Shown here: positions 1 to 7,489 of the stretch, piece after piece
Layout of the letters: the number at the start of each line of letters is the position of its first letter
How positions within the stretch are numbered: position 1 is the stretch's first letter
IMG/VR virus record: IMGVR_UViG_3300034062_002287
Coordinates: 1-37,839 of that record
Length of the DNA: 37,839 nt
Source: a virus
Reading direction: 5' to 3' (one strand)
Program-made: the position numbers and the translations under genes
Notes under the pieces: generated by a model
Databases searched by the model: none
The model's input: only the letters and a program-made list of their open reading frames with translations
What the model was told of the DNA's origin: nothing

Positions 1-96
1 ATTGAATTAAAGGATTCCTACTATAAGCAAATGAAAATAAATATTAAGGAAGTTAAAAGTAGATTTGTAGAAAAGAAACAAATTTCTGCATTCTAA
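1..96 (+). CDS. DNA methyltransferase, C-terminal fragment (duplicate of the gene ending at 37808)
   Basis: The window opens in frame inside the methyltransferase gene. Codons 1-31 followed by TAA at 94-96 encode the same C-terminus as 37713-37808, beginning IELKDSYYK. It is not a second gene. On the circular map the methyltransferase ends here and is followed by the leader of the replication operon. Confidence 0.9.
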   Translation: MELKDSYYKQMKINIKEVKSRFVEKKQISAF

Positions 97-127
97 TTCA
101 TTTGCAGATTAAAAAAATAATCCGTAA
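1..127. repeat. Terminal direct repeat, left copy (circular-contig overlap)
   Basis: Bases 1-127 are identical to 37713-37839. The repeat covers the last 32 codons of the DNA methyltransferase plus 31 non-coding bases. A length of exactly 127 matches a common assembler k-mer size, so this is most simply the uncollapsed overlap of a circular contig and not a biological terminal repeat. The genome is then either circularly permuted or has unresolved ends. Confidence 0.9.
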
Positions 128-162
128 CATTGCAAAACCGTTCTTAAAATTTACAATTAATA

Positions 163-256
163 GTTGTCGGCATACAACGAATAGAAATAAGCAATAGCAA
201 TATTGCATATACATCAAACCCTCATATTTTCAATGCCGTGAAAATATCGAGGGTTT
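163..256 (+). ncRNA. Structured leader element B: two hairpins with complementary (kissing) loops
   Basis: Hairpin 1 has stem GTTGT (163-167) with ACAAC (174-178) and loop CGGCAT (168-173). Hairpin 2 has arms 216-232 and 239-256, 17 bp with one bulged C at 248, and loop ATGCCG (233-238). The two six-base loops are perfect reverse complements of each other, four of the six pairs being G-C, so they could form a TAR/TAR*-like kissing complex. The strong hairpin ends 17 nt before the ATG at 274. It starts AAACCCTC and ends GAGGGTTTT, resembling the element before 35435. No TANNTTTG promoter is seen upstream, so the RNA is probably reached by read-through from the methyltransferase gene. A bidirectional terminator is the main alternative for hairpin 2, but its T-run (TTTTG) is short. 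Confidence 0.5.
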
Positions 257-273
257 TGACGTTAATAAACATT

Positions 274-468
274 ATGGAAGATATTACTTGGAACATTGAT
301 AACAATGACAATTTTAAAGTATCAATTAAATTAGGCTCGGGGAAAGAGATAACCATTGAGGATTCTACACCTTGTGCAATTGTTAAAGATTTAAGTTTGG
401 AAGAACTTGAAGAAACTAACAAAAAACTATCAAAAGTAATTTCACAACTAAAAAAAATTAATAACTAA
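274..468 (+). CDS. Hypothetical protein (64 aa), first gene of replication operon
   Basis: I do not recognise this protein. It starts MEDITWNIDNN and is acidic, with an N-terminal half that looks like beta strands (FKVSIKLGSGKEITIED) and a C-terminal amphipathic helix rich in Leu, Glu and Lys (SLEELEETNKKLSKVIS). The frame is open back to a GTG at 238, but that start lies inside the leader hairpin, so the ATG at 274, just after the A-rich AATAAACATT, is preferred. It is followed 12 nt later by another small gene and then by the replication genes, suggesting an accessory early function. Confidence 0.6.
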   Translation: MEDITWNIDNNDNFKVSIKLGSGKEITIEDSTPCAIVKDLSLEELEETNKKLSKVISQLKKINN

Positions 469-480
469 AAATTATATTTT

Positions 481-687
481 ATGAAAAACCCAAGATTTAT
501 TAAAGAGTATTTAAGTGACAATGATTTATTTACTATTAAATCATTTAAAACAACCAACAATCAAATTGTAATTGAAACAAAAAACAACTCAGCAAATGAC
601 TTGTTTTCTACACAAATTATAATTAGCAAAGAAACTGCCATTGATATGGCTAACGACTTATTACAAAAAGCCAATCAATTAGAATAG
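481..687 (+). CDS. Hypothetical protein (68 aa)
   Basis: Small unrecognised protein beginning MKNPRFIKEYLSDNDLF. It has an N-terminal basic segment, a beta-like middle (NNQIVIETKNN) and a helical C-terminus (AIDMANDLLQKANQLE). It sits between another small gene and the replication initiator, with one base between its TAG and the next ATG, so it is almost certainly co-translated with the replication genes. No motif suggests a function. Confidence 0.6.
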   Translation: MKNPRFIKEYLSDNDLFTIKSFKTTNNQIVIETKNNSANDLFSTQIIISKETAIDMANDLLQKANQLE

Positions 688-688
688 T

Positions 689-1336
689 ATGGATGGATGG
701 ATAAAATTAGAACGCAGTTTGTTAAATCATTGGATTTTTCAAGACCCAGTTAAACTTAGAATTTGGATTGGTTTGCTATTAATAGTTAATCACTCAGACC
801 AAAAAGTAAACATTGGACAAAACATTTATGACTGCAAAAGAGGTCAATCTGTACGCAGTTTATTAAGTTGGGCAAACACATTTAAAGTGTCAAAAGACTA
901 CATAAGGAACTTTTTTAAACTTCTTGCAAAGGATGGTATGATTACAATTGAAAATATTCAAATTTCTACACGGATAACTATTTGTAATTATGATACTTAT
1001 CAAGACACTTCAAACGCAAAACAAACGACTTCCAAACGCAAACCAAACGCAAACCAAACGCAAAGTCACACAAACAAGAATGATAAGAATGATAACAATG
1101 AAAAGAATGAAATAAAAATATACAAATCATTTCTGCATCTTTCAATAACAAATGAAGAAGTACATAAACTAAATTTAGCGGGTTACACTAAACAACAGAT
1201 TGACGATGTATTGGAATCAATAGAAAACTACAAAAAAAATACAAGTTATGTAAGTTTGTACTATACCGCCAAAAAATGGCTTCAAAAAGAACAAGCAGAA
1301 AAAAGTAAAACAACCGAAAGACCAATGGTACATTAA
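689..1336 (+). CDS. Replisome organiser / replication initiation protein (winged-helix, DnaD-like architecture)
   Basis: A 215-aa protein. Residues 1 to about 110 look like the winged-helix N-terminal domain of phage replication initiators: MDGWIKLERSLLNHWIF, then a GQSVRSLLSWANTFKVS helix-turn-helix region, then the wing ISTRITICNYDTYQ. A low-complexity Asn/Thr/Lys linker follows (about 110-145), then a helical C-terminal domain (NEEVHKLNLAGYTKQQIDDVL) that would contact the helicase. It lies 2 nt before the primase-helicase gene, the usual initiator-helicase pairing. The DNA coding the linker holds an 11-bp tandem repeat array (1010-1064) followed by AT-rich repeats, as in lambda O, so the gene may contain the origin its product binds. 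Family assignment is by architecture. Confidence 0.72.
   Translation: MDGWIKLERSLLNHWIFQDPVKLRIWIGLLLIVNHSDQKVNIGQNIYDCKRGQSVRSLLSWANTFKVSKDYIRNFFKLLAKDGMITIENIQISTRITICNYDTYQDTSNAKQTTSKRKPNANQTQSHTNKNDKNDNNEKNEIKIYKSFLHLSITNEEVHKLNLAGYTKQQIDDVLESIENYKKNTSYVSLYYTAKKWLQKEQAEKSKTTERPMVH
1010..1064 (+). repeat. Five tandem 11-bp iterons inside the replication initiator gene; candidate origin
   Basis: Five contiguous 11-mers run TCAAACGCAAA, ACAAACGACTT, then three perfect copies of CCAAACGCAAA (1032-1042, 1043-1053, 1054-1064). Eleven bases is about one helical turn and not a multiple of three, so successive copies are read in different frames and the peptide is not conserved copy by copy. The repetition is therefore a DNA-level property. 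Directly downstream (1078-1130) is an AT-rich stretch with GAATGATAA repeats, which could be the unwinding element. Slippage in a low-complexity linker is the alternative. Confidence 0.6.
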
Positions 1337-1338
1337 TT

Positions 1339-3174
1339 ATGACAATAGCAGTAATAGAAAAGGAATCAAAGCGTGAATATCAAATTGATATTTCCAAAGG
1401 TGGCGAAAACAAACAGACTTGCCCAGCTTGTTCTCACGAACGAAAAAAGTCAAAAGATAAATGCTTTAGCTACAACGCAACAAAGGAAGTAGGAAGTTGC
1501 TCTCATTGTGGTAAGGCTTTTTACAAGAAGTTAGAGAAATTAGAAAACAACTACCAAAGGATTGAATATAAACGACCTATTTGGAAAAACGAAACAACAC
1601 TATCTGAAAAGTTGGTTAAGTGGTTTGAAACAAGGAAGATTAGCCAAAAAACATTATTAAAGGCAAAGATTACAGAGGGATTAGAATGGATGCCACAAAC
1701 AAACGGAAACATCAACACCGTACAATTTAACTACTTTAGAGATGGTGAATTGATAAACGTAAAATATCGCACTGGCAACAAACAATTCAAATTGGCAAAA
1801 GATGCTGAGTTGATTTTTTATAATTTGGATGCAGTAAAAGACCAAAAAGAAATAATAATTGTTGAAGGTGAAATTGATTGTTTAACATTAATTGAGTGCG
1901 GAATTGAAAATGTTATTAGCGTTCCAAATGGTGCTACAATAGGCAGAAACAATCTTACTTACTTAGACAATTGCATAGACCTATTTGATGAAGATACAAG
2001 GTTTATATTGGCCTTAGATAACGACCAAGCTGGAAATAGTTTAAGAGATGAATTTGCCCGAAGATTAGGGGTTGAAAATTGCTCAAAGGTAGCGTTCAAA
2101 GATTGCAAAGATGCAAATGAATGCTTGGTTAAATACGGAATGGATGGGATTTTAGAAAGCATAAACAACAAAATTGAATATCCTTTAGTCGGCATATTTA
2201 CCTCCACAGACTTAAACGAAGAGATAGATAATTATTACAACAACGGATTGCCACAAGGCGAAACAATAGGCTTAGAAACATTTGATGAAAACCTTAAATT
2301 TCATTTAGGATACATCACAACGATTACAGGCATCCCAAATCACGGAAAGTCGGAGGTATTAGATTTTATTTGTGCATCATTAAACATTCGTGCCGGGTGG
2401 AAGTTTGGTTTATTCAGCCCTGAAAACTATCCTTTAGAACTTCACTTTAGCAAGTTTGCTGAGAAATTAATAGGCAAAGCATTTGATGGAAATTACAAAA
2501 TGAATAAAATGGAATTGGAATTGGCCAAAGATTACTTTTCAAAAAACTTCTTTTTCATAAAACCCGAAAATGATTTTAAACTTGAGGATATTTTGCGGAT
2601 GGTAAAAAGTTTAATTAGAAAATACGGAGTAAATGCTTTTGTAATTGATGCTTGGAATAAGTTAGAACACAATGAAGATTCAACACACTATGTTTCAAAA
2701 CAATTGGATATATTAGCAACATTTTGTGAAAGAAATATGGTACATTGCTTTTTAGTGGCTCACCCAACTAAGATTATGAAAGATAAAAAAACGGGTTTAT
2801 TTGAAGTGCCAAACCTTTACAACATAAATGGATCTGCAAACTTCTTTAATAAAACTCACAACGGATTAACCGTATATCGCAACTATGATTCCAAGAAAAC
2901 AGAAATATACATACAAAAAGTAAAGTTTAAACACTGGGGACAGTCAGGCACAATGTGTTCATTGGGATGGCACTTTATTAATGGAAGATATTATACATTT
3001 ATCCCCGACAATACCAATTGGATATTAGGAGAAAAGAAACAAGTAGAAGCATTTGAACTACCACCAACCCCAATAAAGCCCAACGGAGCATTCGACACAC
3101 CAATAAACAAAAAAGATAATTGGGACTTTATCCCAAAGAATGAATTTACAGACATAGGCAACGATGCCTTTTAA
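1339..3174 (+). CDS. Bifunctional DNA primase-helicase (zinc finger, TOPRIM, RecA/DnaB-like)
   Basis: A 611-aa replicative primase-helicase of the T7 gp4/Twinkle type. An N-terminal zinc-binding domain has C28, C31, C54 and C57 in two CxxC pairs. The TOPRIM domain shows VEGEID (E176) and ALDNDQAG (D227, D229), the metal-binding residues of primases. The C-terminal RecA-like helicase has Walker A GIPNHGKS (331-338), a Walker B-like strand FVIDAW (about D437) and VAHPTK, the H3-like motif of DnaB helicases. It would make RNA primers and unwind DNA at the phage fork. The ATG lies 2 nt after the initiator stop. All expected domains are present and full length. Confidence 0.92.
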   Translation: MTIAVIEKESKREYQIDISKGGENKQTCPACSHERKKSKDKCFSYNATKEVGSCSHCGKAFYKKLEKLENNYQRIEYKRPIWKNETTLSEKLVKWFETRKISQKTLLKAKITEGLEWMPQTNGNINTVQFNYFRDGELINVKYRTGNKQFKLAKDAELIFYNLDAVKDQKEIIIVEGEIDCLTLIECGIENVISVPNGATIGRNNLTYLDNCIDLFDEDTRFILALDNDQAGNSLRDEFARRLGVENCSKVAFKDCKDANECLVKYGMDGILESINNKIEYPLVGIFTSTDLNEEIDNYYNNGLPQGETIGLETFDENLKFHLGYITTITGIPNHGKSEVLDFICASLNIRAGWKFGLFSPENYPLELHFSKFAEKLIGKAFDGNYKMNKMELELAKDYFSKNFFFIKPENDFKLEDILRMVKSLIRKYGVNAFVIDAWNKLEHNEDSTHYVSKQLDILATFCERNMVHCFLVAHPTKIMKDKKTGLFEVPNLYNINGSANFFNKTHNGLTVYRNYDSKKTEIYIQKVKFKHWGQSGTMCSLGWHFINGRYYTFIPDNTNWILGEKKQVEAFELPPTPIKPNGAFDTPINKKDNWDFIPKNEFTDIGNDAF

Positions 3175-3239
3175 CGACAAAACAAAAATAATAGATTTGA
3201 TTTTCAGCAAGTTATAAAAAATAAGCAAAATATTATTGA

Positions 3240-3276
3240 TTGCGTGGTACAAAATAAAAATAAGTGTGTACATTTG
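3240..3276 (+). promoter_or_regulatory. Bacteroidetes-type promoter (weak)
   Basis: The -7 element TACATTTG (3269-3276) matches TANNTTTG exactly. The best upstream TTG is at 3240-3242, giving a long 26-nt spacer. The ATG of the next gene is 25 nt downstream of the -7 box. Confidence 0.45.
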
Positions 3277-3300
3277 TCAAAGAAATAACAATTAGGAATC

Positions 3301-3756
3301 ATGACAAACGCAACCAATTTTCACTTAATGACAAAAGGAACATTCTCAAAATGTGATTTGCCTACAACCGCACCCGATTATATTTCTTTAGATAAATTTG
3401 GCAATGTATCTTCTAAATATTGGTACACGACAGAAGGGGTTGTCAGACAATCTAACCACTGGGGTAGAGTTGCTTCTTGTATTTGGACATTGAAAGGGTT
3501 TTCGACAACAATAAATGATTGCGAGGTTTCAAAAAACGAATTAGTCGGTTATATTTCATTTGCAGATTTAGACAACTCTACAAGCAAATTTCAATTAATT
3601 GTTGATGAGCAAGCAAAAGTAATAGCAAAAGAAGTTGAAAATTTAACCGCTATTTTAGAAAGAACACCAACTTTTAGAGATGGAATGGCAACAGAAAAAG
3701 GAATTGAGGCAAATGATAAATTTAAAGAACAATTAAAAAAATTATTTAATTTATAA
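3301..3756 (+). CDS. Conserved-looking hypothetical protein (151 aa)
   Basis: Function unknown. The middle of the protein, with KYWYTTEGVVRQSNHWGRVA followed by SCIWTL (about residues 40-65), recalls a family I associate with Bacteroidetes phages and plasmids, but I cannot name a function. The rest is mixed alpha/beta, with an acidic helical C-terminus from about residue 100. It follows a 126-nt gap holding a promoter-like site, so it probably begins a transcription unit, and it is followed one base later by a 55-aa gene before the terminase genes. Confidence 0.7.
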   Translation: MTNATNFHLMTKGTFSKCDLPTTAPDYISLDKFGNVSSKYWYTTEGVVRQSNHWGRVASCIWTLKGFSTTINDCEVSKNELVGYISFADLDNSTSKFQLIVDEQAKVIAKEVENLTAILERTPTFRDGMATEKGIEANDKFKEQLKKLFNL

Positions 3757-3757
3757 A

Positions 3758-3925
3758 ATGGCAACTAAAACAACCCAAAACCCAAAAGGAGCAGGAGCAA
3801 AACAAAAATACGGAGAGCCTACAGAAGTTCTCCGTTTTCGAGTGCCTCAGTCAAAAAAAAACATATTCCGGGCTAAGGCCAAAGAAATTCTAAAAGTTTG
3901 GGAAACAGATTTGACAATTAAATAA
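3758..3925 (+). CDS. Small NPKGAG/KYGEPT-type protein (55 aa), possible ribbon-helix-helix-like
   Basis: The ATG follows the previous TAA by one base, and the frame ends in TAA at 3923-3925. The sequence (QNPKGAGAKQKYGEPTEVLR then FRVPQSKKNIFRAKA) matches a short family I recall from Bacteroidetes phages, where a basic NPKGAGRKPKYGEPT stretch precedes one beta strand and a helix, a layout like ribbon-helix-helix DNA-binding proteins. DNA binding is an inference. The gene contains a 7-bp hairpin (ACGGAGA 3810-3816 with TCTCCGT 3829-3835) followed by TTTTCG, which could also act as a weak intragenic terminator. Confidence 0.6.
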   Translation: MATKTTQNPKGAGAKQKYGEPTEVLRFRVPQSKKNIFRAKAKEILKVWETDLTIK

Positions 3926-3937
3926 TTTGTATATTTG
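3911..3937 (+). promoter_or_regulatory. Promoter for the terminase genes
   Basis: TTG at 3911-3913, a 16-nt spacer, then TATATTTG (3930-3937), matching TTG/TANNTTTG. It overlaps the 3' end of the 55-aa gene and lies 37 nt before the small terminase ATG. An 8-codon micro-ORF (3942-3968, MAIADKYD) lies between and may be a leader or nothing. Confidence 0.55.
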
Positions 3938-3974
3938 CACAATGGCAATAGCCGATAAATACGATTAAATACGA

Positions 3975-4223
3975 ATGGCAAAATTTGAGAAAGGCAATTC
4001 GGGAAAACCGAAAGGAGCAAAAAACAAAATAACTAAATCAGTTAAAGAAGTAGTTTTTGATGTATTTGAAAAGCTACAAGCAGACCCAAAAGCAAATTTA
4101 TTAATTTGGGGTAGAAACAACACAACTGAATTTTATAAGATTGCTGCCAAGCTAATTCCAACAGACATAAAAGCAGACATTGAAAGTAAAAGTGATTTAC
4201 TTATAAAAGTAGTCCGTGAGTGA
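3975..4223 (+). CDS. Terminase small subunit (probable)
   Basis: An 82-aa protein starting MAKFEKGNSGKPKGAKNK, a basic N-terminal signature common in small phage DNA-packaging proteins, followed by a helix (TKSVKEVVFDVFEKL) and the segment TTEFYKIAAKLIPTDIKA, typical of Bacteroidetes-type TerS-like proteins. It would recognise phage DNA and hand it to the large terminase. It overlaps the large-terminase start by 8 bp, the classic terS-terL arrangement. It is short for a TerS, so assignment rests mainly on position plus the KPKGAKNK and FYKIAAKLIP motifs. Confidence 0.7.
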   Translation: MAKFEKGNSGKPKGAKNKITKSVKEVVFDVFEKLQADPKANLLIWGRNNTTEFYKIAAKLIPTDIKADIESKSDLLIKVVRE

Positions 4224-5460
4224 GGTAATAATTAAACTCCAAAAAAGGCATATCAACCAAGAGTTGATTATGCAAACAAAAAGGCGATTCAATGTTTTGA
4301 AGTGTGGTAGAAGATTTGGAAAGACCTCCATAGCCAAAGAACTAATTATTGAACCTGCATTGGATGGATTTCCAGTAGCTTATTTCTGCCCTACATACAA
4401 AGACCTTAATGACTTTTGGATTGACATTGTCAAAATACTTGGCGATGCCATCAAGCAGAAGAATGAACAATTAAAGCAAATTAGATTGATAACGGGAGGT
4501 GTTATTGATATGTGGTCATTAGATGAACCCGACTCTGGTAGAGGTCGAAAATACAAACGAGTAGTTATTGACGAGTGCGAAAAAGCTAAAAAACTTAAAA
4601 CCGCTTGGAACGGAACAATAAGAGCAACCCTAACAGATTACATTGGGGATTGTTGGTTTTTATCTACACCTCAATTCGGTAAGACTTACTTTAAAGAGTT
4701 GTTCAAAAGGTCAACCGATGAAAAGTATCAACACGAATGGCAAGGATGGAAGTTTACAACATACGACAACCCATTTATGGATGCTCAAGAGATAGATTCA
4801 GCAAAGGCAACACTTGATCCGATGTACTTTAATTGTGAGTATCTGGCTGAGGATGTTACCCTTGACACTATGTTATGGGCTTATGCTTTTGAGCCTAATA
4901 AACATTTGCAGAAAGTTGAGATACTAAAAAACTTAGAGATAATTTTATCATTTGACTTTAACAAAAACCCAATTAGTTGCTCAGTTTTACAAATACCATC
5001 CTTTGACACTATTCGAGTAATCGAAACGATTAAACTTGCTAATTCAGATATTTATGAACTTTGCGATGTGATTAAGACCAAGTATGGAAACACACTTTAC
5101 TTGGTTACTGGCGATGCAAGTGGTTCATCTACCTCAGCGATGGTTCAAGACAATATGAACTATTACAAGATAATCAGAGCCAAATTAAATCTATCAAATA
5201 ATCAAATGATGGTGCCGGTAGTTAATCCGAGATTAGCGGATAACCGAGTATTGGTTAATAGCTTATTGAGTAGAGGGAATGTTCTATTGGATAAGGACAA
5301 CACAAAGCCATTGCAATTCGACTTTGAGAATGTTACGGTGTTGCCTGATGGCTCAATTAAGAAAGCAGATAGAAACGACCCTGCCCAACAATCCGATGCC
5401 TTAGATACTTTTAGATACGCTTGTAATACATTTTGTTCAAAGTTTTTGGTTAGAGATTAA
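4216..5460 (+). CDS. terL: Terminase large subunit (ATPase-nuclease)
   Basis: Packaging motor of 414 aa. Walker A is GRRFGKTS (31-38) and Walker B is VVIDECE (D119, E120). The C-terminal RNase H-like nuclease shows three acidic clusters: SFDFN (D247), TGDASG (D300) and SDALDTFRY (D394, D397). All catalytic elements are present. The frame begins at a GTG (4216) inside the small-terminase stop region; an ATG at residue 19 (4270) is possible but leaves little before Walker A. It is at the compact end of the family, as in many Bacteroidetes siphoviruses. Confidence 0.95.
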   Translation: MSEVIIKLQKRHINQELIMQTKRRFNVLKCGRRFGKTSIAKELIIEPALDGFPVAYFCPTYKDLNDFWIDIVKILGDAIKQKNEQLKQIRLITGGVIDMWSLDEPDSGRGRKYKRVVIDECEKAKKLKTAWNGTIRATLTDYIGDCWFLSTPQFGKTYFKELFKRSTDEKYQHEWQGWKFTTYDNPFMDAQEIDSAKATLDPMYFNCEYLAEDVTLDTMLWAYAFEPNKHLQKVEILKNLEIILSFDFNKNPISCSVLQIPSFDTIRVIETIKLANSDIYELCDVIKTKYGNTLYLVTGDASGSSTSAMVQDNMNYYKIIRAKLNLSNNQMMVPVVNPRLADNRVLVNSLLSRGNVLLDKDNTKPLQFDFENVTVLPDGSIKKADRNDPAQQSDALDTFRYACNTFCSKFLVRD

Positions 5461-5478
5461 AAAAAATTAGTAAGTTTG
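5446..5478 (+). promoter_or_regulatory. Promoter upstream of the 5498 gene
   Basis: TTG at 5446-5448, a 22-nt spacer, then TAAGTTTG (5471-5478). The ATG at 5498 follows 19 nt after the -7 element. It would drive the glycosyltransferase-methyltransferase group. Confidence 0.5.
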
Positions 5479-5497
5479 CAAACAACAATTAAAAACT

Positions 5498-5935
5498 ATG
5501 AAAACAATTAAGCACAAAAATTTAACAATAACATTTTATAAACAAAAGCCTATTTTAAAAAAAGGTGATTTAGTAATGTACGTTAATGATAGATTTACTT
5601 ATAGTATAGATTTTATAAAAGAAGTAAAAATGTTTGATGCCAATAATTCTTTCGAAATTGAGGATATTATTGAAATGTACGAAAAAAGGTTAGAATTGGG
5701 AGTTTATAAAAAAAACGAAAAAGTAACAGAACGCCTTTATTTAAATTACTTTACATACTCAACTAATGATTGTATAGATGTTCAATGTACAAAATTTCAT
5801 GCAAAAGGTATTAAAGGTATAAACGAAGCTTTATTGTTACATGAACTTAAAGAAAAAAAAACATTTAAAAAGTTAGCGAACAAAATACAAGAATTACAAA
5901 GCCAATTAAATAATAGAGTGTTATGTTCAGTGTAA
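5498..5935 (+). CDS. Hypothetical protein (145 aa)
   Basis: Not recognised. The N-terminal half alternates short beta-like stretches (NLTITFYKQKPILKKGDLV and ERLYLNYFTYS). The C-terminal half is a helix (LHELKEKKTFKKLANKIQEL) that may form a coiled coil. It has its own promoter-like site and overlaps the downstream glycosyltransferase by 13 bp, so translation of the two is probably coupled. It might be a late virion-associated or modification-accessory protein. Confidence 0.65.
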   Translation: MKTIKHKNLTITFYKQKPILKKGDLVMYVNDRFTYSIDFIKEVKMFDANNSFEIEDIIEMYEKRLELGVYKKNEKVTERLYLNYFTYSTNDCIDVQCTKFHAKGIKGINEALLLHELKEKKTFKKLANKIQELQSQLNNRVLCSV

Positions 5936-6540
5936 TCATACCTACCCTTTGGAAATCTGACAAGATAAAGCCATTAATTCAATCGCTAATTGATTGCGAG
6001 TTGGTAAATGATATAACTATAATTTCAAATGAAAGAAGCGAGTTAGAAAAAGAGTTATTGATTTACAACACCAAACTTTATATTGATAAAAGGGTTGAAA
6101 ATTTATTTGTAAATGAGTCGTGGAATTATGGAGTTAAACTTGCCGACAATGATAACATTGCCATCCTTAACGATGACATCCTAATTGACACTAATGTTTT
6201 TAGCTTCTTAAACGATAAGTTAACAGATGTTGGAGTAGTTGGTATGTGTTTTGAGAATTATGCCTTAAAACAATCCGTATCAATGAACCTTACCGATGTA
6301 GTTGAACGACCCTATGGATATGGATGTGCAATGTTCATCCACAAATCTAACTATGTAGATATTCCATTTGAGTTAAAGATTGCTTGTGGTGATGACTACC
6401 TAATCAAATACGCTAAAGGCAAAGCCAAGAAGCTATACGGATGCAAGATTGAAAGTGATATAAGCACCACAACAAGACTTCCTGAATTTGGACTTATACA
6501 AGCAGAAGATTATAAAATATTTACCGAAAAATATAAATAA
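5923..6540 (+). CDS. Glycosyltransferase, GT2-like (GT-A fold)
   Basis: A 205-aa protein beginning FSVIIPTLWKSDKIKPLIQS, the nucleotide-sugar-binding opening strand and helix of family 2 glycosyltransferases. The metal-binding DxD-type motif appears as ILNDDILID (D84, D85). A later YGYGCAMFIHKSNY followed by ACGDDYL resembles the acceptor/catalytic half of the fold. It would transfer a sugar from a nucleotide donor, most plausibly onto virion protein or a host surface glycan; the acceptor is unknown. It overlaps both neighbours and is followed directly by a SAM methyltransferase, a pairing often seen in glycan-modifying cassettes. Confidence 0.8.
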   Translation: MFSVIIPTLWKSDKIKPLIQSLIDCELVNDITIISNERSELEKELLIYNTKLYIDKRVENLFVNESWNYGVKLADNDNIAILNDDILIDTNVFSFLNDKLTDVGVVGMCFENYALKQSVSMNLTDVVERPYGYGCAMFIHKSNYVDIPFELKIACGDDYLIKYAKGKAKKLYGCKIESDISTTTRLPEFGLIQAEDYKIFTEKYK

Positions 6541-7091
6541 TGGCCCATCAAGAGCAAATAAACTTCTGCAAATCAGTTAAAGAATTTATGCCTGACTTTT
6601 TTAAAGGAGTTAGCGTTTTAGATATTGGTAGTTTAGATATTAATGGAAACAACCGATATTTATTTGAGAATTACGATTACACTGGCATTGATATTGGAGA
6701 AGGTAAGAATGTTGATATTGTTTGCAAAGGCCACGAATTTAAACCTGCTGAGAACCACAAATTTGATGTTGTTATTTCTACTGAATGCTTTGAACACGAT
6801 AAACATTGGAGAGAAACGGTAAGAAATGTAATCGACAATCTATTAAAGAGTGGAGGTTTATTTTTATTTACTTGTGCAACCACAGGCAGACCTGAACACG
6901 GAACAAAACGAACATCGCCAAGCGATTCACCATTTACAAGTAAAGCCGAAGATTGGGAAGATTACTACATGAATTTAACTGAGGGCAATTTCTTTGGCAA
7001 CTTTAACTTTGAAAAAGACTTTTTAATTTATCAATTTAAAACACGATTAGAATTTCCTCAAGATTTGTACTTTTGGGGAATAAAAAGATAA
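6540..7091 (+). CDS. Class I SAM-dependent methyltransferase
   Basis: A 183-aa Rossmann-fold methyltransferase. Motif I is VLDIGSLDINGN (26-37), motif II is the acidic strand end YTGIDIGEG, motif IV is FDVVISTECFEH, and SGGLFLFTCATTG is the following strand. It lacks NPPY/DPPY, so a DNA-amine target is unlikely; small-molecule, sugar or protein methylation is favoured. TAATG overlap with the preceding glycosyltransferase indicates translational coupling, so the most economical role is methylating the glycan that enzyme builds. Confidence 0.82.
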   Translation: MAHQEQINFCKSVKEFMPDFFKGVSVLDIGSLDINGNNRYLFENYDYTGIDIGEGKNVDIVCKGHEFKPAENHKFDVVISTECFEHDKHWRETVRNVIDNLLKSGGLFLFTCATTGRPEHGTKRTSPSDSPFTSKAEDWEDYYMNLTEGNFFGNFNFEKDFLIYQFKTRLEFPQDLYFWGIKR

Positions 7092-7094
7092 AAT

Positions 7095-7469
7095 ATGGCA
7101 CTACTTAATTGCAACGCAACATACAAACAAGATGTACCGGGATGTATTGATTTCATCGCCTTAAACTTAGATTTAGAGGCAACAACAATTTATGAAGTAA
7201 GGTTTACCTTTGCCAATGGGATGGTCTTAAAGACAAGGCTAACAACTAATGCAGGAGGCACTCTATCACTATCTAAAGATGGATTGTTGAGTGGATTTTG
7301 GAACGATGGAACGGGAGAGATAATAGTTCAGATATTTGAATTAACTGACCTATGTACACCAGTTATTTTAACACTATGTGAAAATGATTATTCTCAAATA
7401 GTTTTAAACTTTACTAAGGTATTAATAGATGCAGCAATAAGAACAGAAAATGTGCCTTGTTGCTCATAA
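7095..7469 (+). CDS. Hypothetical beta-rich protein (124 aa), possible virion component
   Basis: Starts MALLNCNATYKQDVPGCIDF and reads as an all-beta domain (TIYEVRFTFANGMVLKTRLT, IIVQIFELTDLC), with five to six cysteines and a CC pair near the C-terminus (NVPCCS). The cysteine/beta style matches the structural proteins at 10989, 13172 and 20346. I do not recognise the family. Placement in the late region suggests a decoration, tail or adhesion role, which is inference. Confidence 0.6.
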   Translation: MALLNCNATYKQDVPGCIDFIALNLDLEATTIYEVRFTFANGMVLKTRLTTNAGGTLSLSKDGLLSGFWNDGTGEIIVQIFELTDLCTPVILTLCENDYSQIVLNFTKVLIDAAIRTENVPCCS

Positions 7470-7489
7470 AAACCAAAATAAACAACACA

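Noticed and set aside
238-273. N-terminal extension of the first gene from GTG 238
   Set aside because: These codons lie inside the leader hairpin. ATG 274 has a normal A-rich leader.
1010-1064. CRISPR-like array
   Set aside because: The 11-bp repeats are contiguous with no spacers, which fits iterons and not CRISPR. No cas genes are present.
3810-3838. Hairpin ACGGAGA/TCTCCGT followed by TTTT as a terminator before terminase
   Set aside because: It falls inside a 55-aa gene with a recognisable family pattern, has a large 12-nt loop and a weak T-run. Kept only as a note in that gene.
3942-3968. Eight-codon ORF MAIADKYD between promoter and small terminase
   Set aside because: Too short to support as a gene; no composition signal.
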